Assembly (NCBI GenBank): GCA_007844125.1
Contig: CM017555.1
Location: forward strand, 19,650,585-19,714,584
Length of the DNA: 64,000 bases
Origin: Sinonovacula constricta
Lineage: Eukaryota; Mollusca; Bivalvia; Cardiida; Solecurtidae
Direction: 5' to 3'
Part shown: positions 47,155 to 56,700 of the stretch, one piece after another
How positions within the stretch are numbered: position 1 is the stretch's first letter
How the letters are laid out: each line of letters begins with the position of its first letter
Notes under the pieces: generated by a model
Told to the model about the DNA's origin: nothing
Databases searched by the model: none
The model's input: the letters and a program-made list of their open reading frames with translations, nothing else
Position numbers and translations under genes: made by a program

Positions 47155-47244
47155 TAATCGGAAGACAGAAAACATTGCAGTCTATTTTTAATAAAATATA
47201 AATCTAATCGGAAGACAGAAAACATTTTAATAAAATATAAATCC
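47155..47244 (+). repeat. Tandem duplication, 50-bp unit, second copy shortened
   Basis: TAATCGGAAGACAGAAAACA ... TTTTAATAAAATATAAATC starts at 47155 and again at 47205; the second copy lacks about 10 internal bases. Confidence 0.8.
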
Positions 47245-47747
47245 CTATTTCGTGCAATATGATATTTGTGTTTAAATTACAGACATATAAACATTTATAT
47301 ATACTTTAGCAAATGTAAAGATAAAAGGGTCTAGCAAAGATATGCTAAATGTTTTAAACAAATGCATATTGTATTGACCTAATTAAATTGTAATTGTTAA
47401 TTTTCTATTGAAATCTTATTAAGATATTAAAAAAAATGACTAAACATGTTGATGCCTGTTTTAACTTACTTTTGACGCTGTATTAAGAAATAAACATGCT
47501 TAGAGAAGACCATTTCTTTTGAAATTGATGAGTTTTGACTTCATAACATATTTCAGGCCATTTTACTTGTTAATTTATTATCTGTTATGATATTGTTGTT
47601 TTTTAAATACTGAAAATGTTAAATATAAAAATACCTTGTAAGATTAATTTTTGGCCAAATCTGATACACATGTAGGTTTGCTTCAAGTATTTGTTGTAAT
47701 ATAAGAGGAAAAGTGGTTTCCTGCAATGTTTTTCTAATTCGCTAATA

Positions 47748-47955
47748 TTGACTGCTTAGCCTCCCACTTTGTGGCTTGGAGTCCCGTTTAGGTCGAAGGA
47801 CTTAATATGGGAAAATCTCCCAGCTGACCTGCGGTAAGCCGGTGGTTCTACCCAGACGTTTGTCTGGAGTATTCCTCCACCAAAACAGTTGGACGTTGCT
47901 ATAATGGTAGTAATTGGTCGCTGCGATGCATCTCAAAAACAAAACAAACAAAACA
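47748..47955 (+). repeat. SINE family B variant
   Basis: 'ctgcttagcctcccactttg', 'aaatctcccagctgacctgc', 'gtggttctacccagacgttt', 'tctggagtattcctccacca' and 'gtaattggtcgctgcgatgc', then (CAAAA)n. It matches the copy at 27342. Confidence 0.75.
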
Positions 47956-48775
47956 CTAATATTGAATGATTTTTAGTGAAATCACCATATATTGTTTAAT
48001 TGTTAAAAAGTCTTCATGTTAAAATTGAACATAAACAAGGTTTGTATTCAATTCTTTGTGATACTATTTATCCAGATTTTTTGTTAAGTTAATGTATTTA
48101 TAGTTTGGCAACATGACTGTGTTTGTATAGTTAAATACTATTCCAAGGAAGGTGTAAACAAGATAACAATTATAACAATATGTTTTAACATAAAGTGACA
48201 CTGTATATTAGATAATGATTGTACTAAAGCTGTGTTATTGTAAAATGTACAATGATTAATAAACAAGCAATAAAACTTTACATTGTGTTCTTCATTTGAA
48301 TTCTGGAAAACAAGTATTGAAAAATAGCAAAAATACAAAAAAAAGTTGAGATGTAATAAACACATTGCATTAACGAAAGAATAATAATTATCTAAAGACC
48401 ACATTACCTCAAATAGACAACCTCAAAATTCATATTCCTAAAGGTTTCACATACTGTAAAGTATACAATTATACTGATAAAAAAAAAAAATTCTTAAACA
48501 TTAGACTTCAATTGTTAAAAAAAAACAAGTTACTCATTAATGTAAAGATACAAAAATGTTGTAAATGAATGAGATGTTATAAAGAAATAGATTTTTAAAA
48601 GTAATTGGCTTTATTTATTTAAAAAAAACCTTTTATGTAGATTACAATGTTATGGAATTAATCAAAATCCTATTCAATAAAGGAAATATTTTTCTGTATC
48701 CCTGGGCAATCGCGAAAAAGCAAATGTTGGCACACACAATTTTTACTCCCATAGAGTTATAATGGGAAACAATGT

Positions 48776-49275
48776 ATGTGTTACAAAAGCATCTTTTCAT
48801 GTCTGTCAAAAAGTCCTTTCATGAAAAAAGTGTATGTTGGGTTGCTTGGAGAAAATAAATGCAAAAACTGGGCTAGTGGCAGCAGTAGAAGCTTCAAAAT
48901 TTTATTTTTTCAAATTTTTTCAATTAAAAATTTTTTGCAATTGCTCAGTAAATATACGATGGGCATGCGAAAACCTAGAATTAAAACGGACAGACCCCAG
49001 GGATACAGGGAAAATGTTCCTTTTTTGTGATAGCTCGTGCCTAGCCTGCACAAGAAGTGCATTTATGCATGCCATTTTTCCCATTATAAACCAATAGGAA
49101 GCTCACAATTGGCTATATATAGAACAGGCTTTTTTAAGTTGAAAAAAATAATTGAAGCTTCTACTGGTGCTACTAGCCCAATTTTTGCATTTATTTTCTC
49201 CAAGCAACCGAACATACACTATATTGATGGAAGGACTTTTTGCCGGTCGTGAAAAGATGCTTTTGTAACACGCAT
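48776..49275. repeat. Inverted repeat pair, arms about 122 bp, spacer about 255 bp
   Basis: The left arm (48776-48897) and the reverse complement of the right arm (49152-49275) share long exact stretches: GTGTTACAAAAGCATCTTTT, GGTTGCTTGGAGAAAATAAA and AGTAGAAGCTTCAA. Together they would form a long stem. The outer flanks 'cacacacaatttttactccc' and 'acgcatttttgcagtaagag' diverge. It may be a foldback element or two opposed copies of one repeat. Several small open frames here are repeat artefacts. Confidence 0.8.
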
Positions 49276-49299
49276 TTTTGCAGTAAGAGCATGCCGCGA

Positions 49300-49375
49300 A
49301 GAAATGTCGAGATGTCTCATCCATCCACAGTATCCTGACACCGGACCGACCGGTCCTGGAACCGTCAGGACTCAC
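49300..49375 (-). repeat. SINE-like fragment, inverted
   Basis: 'cagtatcctgacaccggacc' resembles the reverse complement of the family A body (compare 57320-57340). Confidence 0.35.
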
Positions 49376-50339
49376 GATGTAGATGTGTTTCCCTGCTTGT
49401 AAATACTACATCTTATTACCATTGTTGCCATGTTTCGGTAGAATTGCGCCAGATGCAAAGGCGTCTTATAAAGCTCATAACTTTACTCTTAATGCAATAT
49501 TTTTTTGGTTTTAATCGTAGTTAGGACTCAGTAGGAAATTATACATTTTTTAATTGTATGCAATATTTTACACTTGCGATATGTTTAAAGGTCACAGTTT
49601 TTCGTAGGTACAAGACCCTCAGAACCAAACTTAATGATGTCGTCTCTGTTGAGGCAGCGTATTGTTTATGACTGACGTATACAAATGATGTTAATGTTAT
49701 AACTGCATGCGCAGCTCGGAAATAATATCAATGTTGTTCAGCAGAAAAACGGCTTAGAAACTTTAAGAAAAAAACAACACGTCGTAACGCTTTTGAAGCT
49801 CCAAAGCTACAGATCACTCAATCTTATGAATGACATCAAGTTCACATTTTATCTAGTGATCAGAGGTTATACTTGATTCCATTGTTCATATTGGTTCAAC
49901 AAAGTTTACCTTTTTATGTAATTATATGTACGCAGCCATAAGCGAATTTTAAGCAGTACAAAGCGTCTTGCCTGATTTAAATGTTAATTTTCTCCTATGT
50001 CTTAACGATGTTATGTCTGTACTTATTTTCTCCCATTGATTTTTAAAGAAGACATTTCATTAAATTTTATCACGTGGCCTAAAACATCTTAATTAGATCA
50101 GGCTCTGCATATATAAATTAGGACAAGATAATTAAGTTTTCTTGATTAAAGGTTGTTTTGCTTGCAATTAATATTAGATTAAACTTGAAAGACAACGAGA
50201 ATTCATCATGTAAGATATAGTCGTTCGGTTGCATCGAAGTATTGTTTTTGTGTTGTTGTTGTTTCTCGGTAAAACCAGTTTGATAACAGAAACACACAAT
50301 TAAAACTAATATTGGTAGTATTATGTTTGTGAAGTACAT

Positions 50340-50725
50340 CACATACCAAACCACTGTCTAGGAAGAAGCACCGGCGCAATGCAGGTGAGATGGAAGTCCG
50401 CTTCACATGGACGTTTTCGCCGCACATCTCGACTCGAATCCACGCGGTCAAATATATTTTTAGAAAATAAAGTAGTGTTTTTAAGACCTTTCCCAGTTAA
50501 AGAAATGGTGACGGTCCAGTTTTATGGCACAGTTGTTAACAAGTCTACTTGATGGGTGTAGGACAAAATTCCCTCGTTCCGGTGTAAGTAGAACCAGCGC
50601 AACACCTCAGGTCATCGGAAGACATAACCACATACGGGCTTTTGCCAAGACATGTGCACGAAATCACGCATAAGATGAGATGGCGGTCCTATCTACTCGC
50701 ATTCGTCACCATCCTACTTTATTCC
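50340..50725 (-). repeat. Two inverted SINE-like fragments (50340-50450, 50565-50725)
   Basis: On the reverse strand both show a tRNA-like 'ggattcgagtc' or 'gaatgcgagtag' B-box-like site, then 'gaacttccatgt'-like and 'acctg(c)attgcgc' body pieces reminiscent of family B. Diverged. Confidence 0.35.
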
Positions 50726-50864
50726 AGAATGTTCAAGGTGTGATCCATTTGGTCATGAACGCCCTCTAGAATTGGATGGGTAAGACCAAATCAAATTAGT
50801 TGAACTTTCAATACATGGCGGATTTTTATGGCGTCGAACGAAGCTCGAAGTCACTTAGGGATCC

Positions 50865-51220
50865 AATCGGAACTCCTCGGGTAATTCCGTCCTCGGGACA
50901 TTCATCCCTCGGATGTATCTGGTGCACGGTATTTACAGAAACAAGATCGTTTTGTACGCCGGAATAAGAATACGCCATAAAAGTTTTTTTTTAAAGCTAT
51001 AGGTGTAACGTATACTGTTGTTCCATCCTTTAAACTTTCATTTTTCAATTTAACTGTTCACATCGTGTTAGTTATACAACTGTTACTGCATTTTCAGTAG
51101 ATCTAGCAAAACATTGATGATGTCATAGGCACCGACGTGTTTATTTTCGCGTCTTTTTCCCCCATCATACATCCGAGAGATGATTTGTGTTGTGAATTAT
51201 CCGAGGCGTTCCGCTTCATA
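50865..51220. repeat. Imperfect inverted repeat with CCTCGG/CTCGGATGTAT motifs
   Basis: The left arm has GGAACTCCTCGGGTAATTCC, then CATCCCTCGGATGTAT. The reverse complement of the right arm has GGAACGCCTCGGATAATTC, then CATCTCTCGGATGTAT. Arms are about 60 bp with about 200 bp between them. This looks like a small MITE with decayed ends. Confidence 0.55.
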
Positions 51221-51729
51221 AGTCATTAAATCACCATGTCCAACTTTTGATACCTGTTTAAGTAGTTATACTGTGGCTGTTTCAGCATTTACTTAATGAT
51301 TAATTGACGAGGAAAACAAGAGATCATTGATGAAAAGCATCAAATGTAGTCGTCGAGGTCCATTTCAACAATGACTATTTTGCCTAAAACAAACCAAAAC
51401 AGAAACAGAAAAACTGTGTTATTAAAAAAGATTTAAAATGCCGTAAAATATTCGTGTTTTAAAACCACATGAAAGAAAGGTCCGAATACAAACAGAATTG
51501 AGCACAACATTTTACCTGTACGTCGTCGCAATACATGTATACGCAATTCAAATTAAACAAATAATACAAACACATATTGACAATAAATTATCAAGTTCAA
51601 ATGACAGGTAATGATGCAGCAACATTTTAGACTACAATCTAGTTTAATTATAATATTCACTGAAGTTGAAAAAATAACCGAAATTCAATGCCTATACGTG
51701 CCGCACTTCATTTGTTCATAGAACAACAT

Positions 51730-51829
51730 GGCGCAATCCATTTGACTTTTCCGGGAAGGATTAACATACGGACGCGCGCGCATGCGCGGCGACGATAATG
51801 ACACATTTCCAACCACGCATGTGAACGGG
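51730..51829 (+). promoter_or_regulatory. CpG-rich promoter with NRF-1 palindrome and probable leader exon
   Basis: This is the most CpG-dense spot in the window. It holds the perfect palindrome CGCGCATGCGCG at 51777-51788 (NRF-1 type). About 40 bases on, AACGGG|GTAAGTG (51829/51830) is an excellent donor on the + strand. The lectin start exon has an acceptor (CATTCTTTCAG, 53401-53411) 50 bases before its ATG, so a leader exon here spliced to 53412 is a natural model. No TATA box. Confidence 0.5.
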
Positions 51830-53460
51830 GTAAGTGTTTTATACCGATAGTTTGCCAAATTTTAACGATTTTACATTGACAATGTAACGGCTACACGCAT
51901 ATTATGAAAGCATTTAAATTACAATAACCATTTCGATTCGGAACAGTATTAATGTTTTGAAATGGTTTCCTTGCTAATAGCTGTAAAGGGTACATCACTA
52001 TTGTCTTGGCCGAAACACCATCAATACTTTAGGGGAAACAATATATTCAACTCAGGCGTGAACGATCTTGAGGTAAGCAGGTCTACTTGAGGTTTAGCAC
52101 TTATTGCCGGCTTACTTTTGCCATATAATTGGTGCTCACAAATGCTCAAATCCGGTTAGTTTAAGTGATAATTATTAATTTCTATTGTTTATATATCCAC
52201 GGACAATTGACGATGGCAACACATAACACAGCCAATAATTATTACCCTTTATAAATTATCACATGACTTTTCGAGTCTCCAATGCAAACCTTTGCTTTAA
52301 CGATCAGAATAGTGTCTTCGACTCAAATTGATTGAAGTTAGTAGAAACATTTTGTCGTTTTCATTTAAATGTGTTAAAAAGTTTATTTCAAAGTTCCTTC
52401 TTATGTAGAAAGTGAGAGTGCAATATTTTGGGATGTATTTACACGTGAACAAGGGATTAACCTACACAAATAGGAATTTTGTTCAGTTCAACGTATAAGG
52501 CGACCAATATGTGACTTACAAAAGACATATATAATCAGTTTATTGAATGTAAAATCCTCTAGTTTTGTTGTGTTTGTATGAGACACTGCACCAAAACAAC
52601 TTTAGTCATAATTGCGATGTCATGCTACTTATTCTATGGAACAAGACCCCAGAATAAGTCAAGGTAAAACCACCTGCGCACCAAAGGTCAGCCTGAAGAC
52701 GTCTCCACTTGCAAGTTTTCTGCCCGACCGAGGCTCAAACCATCTTGAGGGGCCGCGCAGTCGGAGACTCTAACTGCTCTATCACGGGCTACAAACAGTC
52801 TTGTCTTATTGAGATGTTTTACTGATTATTGCAAATTGGTTAATTGAATATATAAAATGTATGTCTAGGTTTACAAACCACGTTCAATTACTCTTTCGCT
52901 TTTTGTTGTTGTTGTTGAAAGTTATAATCTCAATGAAAATATAAAATCGGCTATCTCATTTTATTTAAGCTAAAGTGTTTTGCCATTGCAATCACATTTA
53001 ATTGATTTGGGTCAATACTGAAATTAACGAGTGCTTTTACCACAGCTTGGTTTCTATCACTTAAAACGCCGAGGACGGGTATGTTGGGTCTAAATATGCC
53101 ACACTAAAATACAATAGCAAACAGTTCACACTAGTATTATTTTTACTTGGTCAGAATAAGAACATTGGAAAGTTGGAATAAATTTCAGTTGATATTTAGA
53201 AATTTATTTTCGGAAGAAACAGGTATCGACAAAGACTCAACTTTAACCATATTTTAACAATAGCATGTGGCAGAAAACACAACTCAGAATAATAAAAGGT
53301 ATTTACATGGTGTCAGCTTAAAGCTGCTTCCCACAATAAATTGAGACAGTTTAAAATTGTTTCATCGTACACTTTGTCGTCGTAAAATGGCTCCACGTTA
53401 CATTCTTTCAGCATAAAAATCCTTCCCCGAACTTTGTGCCAGAGTATATTTTTTTTAAAA
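51830..53460 (+). other. Probable 5' intron and leader of the lectin gene
   Basis: No coding exon. An inverted SINE lies at 52640-52790. The last part (53412-53460) would be 5' UTR if the acceptor at 53411 is used. Confidence 0.4.
52640..52790 (-). repeat. SINE family B-like, inverted
   Basis: On the reverse strand: 'gagcagttagagtctccgac' (A-box-like), 'ggtttgagcctcggtcgg' (B-box-like), 'ggagacgtcttcaggctgac' and 'cttgacttattctggggtc'. The order fits family B. Confidence 0.55.
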
Positions 53461-53757
53461 ATGGCAAAGGCAAAATCTGTTCCCGAGCTGTATTATTTGA
53501 CACCTCAAGAAGCACCAACCGATGATGATTCTCTACATGTATATGTTGATGTTAAAAATGAACAGAAATCTTGTGATGATGTTAATGATCCATCAAAGAG
53601 ATATACGCCAAACAAACGGGACGGATCAGCGAAGAAGTTTGCAACATGGAATGTGACTACCAGAAACGTTTTTGTTTTTGGCGTCGCAACTTGCACTGTC
53701 CTCTTTGTTCTTACGACAGCAGCTGGACTTCTGGCAGGATTTATCATTTACAGAACG
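53461..53757 (+). CDS. Lectin exon 1 (cytoplasmic tail and membrane segment)
   Basis: The first ATG after the acceptor-like CATTCTTTCAG; context AAAAATGG. It encodes MAKAKSVPELYYLTPQEAPT to AGFIIYRT (99 residues) and ends AGAACG|GTGAGT in phase 0. The hydrophobic run NVFVFGVATCTVLFVLTTAA with no N-terminal signal peptide implies type II topology. Confidence 0.92.
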
Positions 53758-56700
53758 GTGAGTTATTATTTTAATTTGCTCTTGTCTCTTTGTTTTATTT
53801 TTACGTGAGCAGTGTTATTTTAAGGGTCCATAGTTTTGTTTTCAAAAAGAATAGCTCAACATAAGCAAATTTGGGGAGGTCGTTTAGATAGATGTAGCAT
53901 TCGATGGCTTTTAAAACGGCGTTGTCACAGTTGACATATTCTGTTTTCTGCTTTACCATCCAGTCTCCCAGTGTACTCTTTTTGGCGTAAATACAGATCG
54001 CATTCTCTCGGAAGCGTAGTTCAAGGCGACAATGTATAATTGAGCTTCATCTGGCTAAAATGAAAACCGTTGAGATAGTTTTGATTCACCTATCAAAGAA
54101 TCATCATTACCTTTGAAAGGGCAGAATGAAATCTATCGATTAGATGTAGTATTTGAATCTTTTATTCGTTGAGCCAAAGTATTGTTTAATCTTTATCTGA
54201 AAACTGTAATTTTAATCAATGTGTCGAAGTCGCTTTTAAACACACCAGTTCTGCTTCCAATGGGGACAACAGTCCATGTCTATTTCAAAATCTTTTATTG
54301 GAATGAGATATGTCCATTTGGTTTTACACTTTAACCGACGAATGTGCTGTCTCGTGATTTTGTGTAATAGCTGGAAATAAGTTAGAGCTTATTTCAAACA
54401 TTTCTCATAAAAAGTGTTATTAATTTTGCAACTTTATTTTGTGTTATTGATCCAGCACAAACTAACAATTAAGATGACACATAATTCTCAAGAGTGTATA
54501 GCAAGTTAACATGCCTACAGCAGTTTAACATACTTGCCATATCTTTTTAGGTATTTGAAGATGGGTTGAATAATTTACGACTGGAACGTTTTAATAAAGG
54601 TAAATATACTTAATACATGTATTGCAATTAAACACTTGTTATTTTATGCAAGCAAAGTATGTGTTTTGATATTTTATATAATATAAAACCATGTTCTCAA
54701 TTTCTTGGAAAAAGAAATCAAAACACGAGGAAAAATGACAATAACAGAAGCAACAGCAGCTGCAACAACAATGACAATGACGACAAAACAATAATGAAGG
54801 CGACAGCGTCAAAAACGCTACAGCAACATGAAAAACGTTTAAGCAGCATAAACTTTACACATATTCCATTCCTCCTATTTTCTTCGTAATAAAAACATGT
54901 ACCCCCTACCCACTCCAAAACAAAAAGCAAATAAATTGCACAGAAACAAAAACCAAAACAGCATAAGCAAAATAATGTGATAAAACTAAAATCCTATGTA
55001 AACTACTATACAGATGCTTGGCCCTAGGGAGGAATTCTTCGAAACAAAATGCAAGGATCGCAATGGGCCTATGAAGTAGAAAGAAAATAAAGTTCTAAAA
55101 GTAAGAGTTCTAGAAATAAGAAAAACAACATCACGATAGTTGGGAGAAAAGTTATTCTCATACATTTTTTTTATCCATTGCGAATTAGAATTCATCAACT
55201 TTCAATTGTCCCCCTCAAACTTATGATTATTTTGTTCTAACTTACAAACGCGTGACAAAACTCAAAGCATTGATCAACCCCTCGTTTGATCCAAATATTT
55301 ACTCTTTCGTTTATAAAGGGACATTACCACAACTTTTCAAAAACGACATACTTACCTCTCTTTTGGATAAGTAGTTGGTATATTCTTACTCATGAATAAC
55401 TTTTTAAACTTTCGAGAATACTTGCAACATGCATACAAGATGGGTCTTATTGATTGAGGTATTTTTTACATTTCTTTCATTTCAAAATGGGAAATTGCTG
55501 CTGGGACGATGTTTCATTCTCATATACAAAATGTATGGTGGCATATTTTCGCCACCACATAATTACCAGTTTTCATTACAATCATTTAAATCGAGGATAA
55601 GCAAGAGAAACTATACCAGTACCTGTTGTTACGACTTTGATAATTGATTTGATCTGGGTTCGAACCCATGACTTTCCGCACCACAATTTAATATATTTGT
55701 CTAGTTATTTGTTAAACAAAATACAGAAATGAATTGAAGAAGCGGCGCACATCTGTTTTCATTGTGACTATTTACCTGGTTAGTGGTGGCGAAGATATGG
55801 TAGTAACGAGCTAAGTACCTGGTATTATTTCTGGCATCGTAAATAAACTTACAAGTGACATTTTGCAAGACCTTCAATGAAAACCTGGTCATTTAAGAAG
55901 GCGAAAATATGCCACCATATAAAAGTGCCCCTTGTTATCAATGTCTTAAGAAAATACTATCTTATTATTGCGCAGAAATGCGAAACTTTCTCAATTAACC
56001 AGAAGTATTTCATTAAAAGGCCCACTCAACGTAAGTCTTTTTTTCACTTTGCGCAAAACTGATGAACTTTGCTTAACCACAATAATATAATATTATGTTA
56101 AAATGTATTAACACTGATTACTTGTTTATTTTAAACGTGTTTGTTCTTCATTTTATTTTGCGAAAATAAACAAAATTGTATCTATATACCTTAATACACT
56201 GTTTTCAAAGTACTTACAATGCGTAAGCGCACATCCCTTAAAACGAATAATTGTGATGCGTCATAGTACAATTATGAAAATGGCTCAATACATGTATGAA
56301 CTTTTGACTGAGGGACAATGAAGTGTTAATATGTGACCAAAACGCTGTAAGAGCGTACTACAGCAGGGACAATTACATACGTGGACAACGGAAACCGCAA
56401 ATTAATCATCTTCTTATCACAAAGAGGCATTATATTGGTTAGAAATGTTGATATCCGTGTAAACAGTTACACTCCACAATACTCTTTCACAGAAAATAAT
56501 AATTTATTTTATAAATGCTAACAAACTATTTAAAATGCTCATGTTTATTTACATATTATATAAATTTTCATGAAAAAGGCATTTTTATTATATACATTTA
56601 ATACATACAATGTTGTGACAAACATTACGCTGGTTCACATACCAGAAGAAAAACATTTTCAACTATACTCGAGAAATATCATGTGCGCATTCTTATTTCA

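Larger units (their letters stand above)
41457..48660 (+). other. OXR1 3' UTR and downstream region, no other gene seen
   Basis: AATAAA signals occur at 41691-41696, 41905-41910 and 42748-42753; which is used cannot be decided. A further AATAAAA followed by 'ctttacattgtgttcttc' near 48270 would fit a much longer 3' UTR. The region holds two SINEs (45650, 47748), a 50-bp duplication (47155-47244) and an A17 run near 45506, and is otherwise plain AT-rich DNA. Confidence 0.45.
49376..51729. other. Intergenic region with SINE fragments and a CCTCGG inverted repeat
   Basis: SINE-like inverted fragments lie at 50340-50450 and 50565-50725, and a CCTCGG-motif inverted repeat at 50865-51220. A 50-codon frame starts at an ATG at 50815 (MADFYGVERSSKSLRDPIGT) in a fair start context but runs into the inverted repeat; I do not call it a gene. 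Confidence 0.45.

Noticed and set aside
50815..50964. Small gene starting MADFYGVERSS
   Set aside because: Only 50 codons, running into an inverted repeat, with no partner exon; a donor-like CTCGG|GTAATT is present but weak.
53434..53460. Upstream extension of the lectin start
   Set aside because: The frame upstream has no ATG; the extension begins at a TTG. The first ATG is at 53461.
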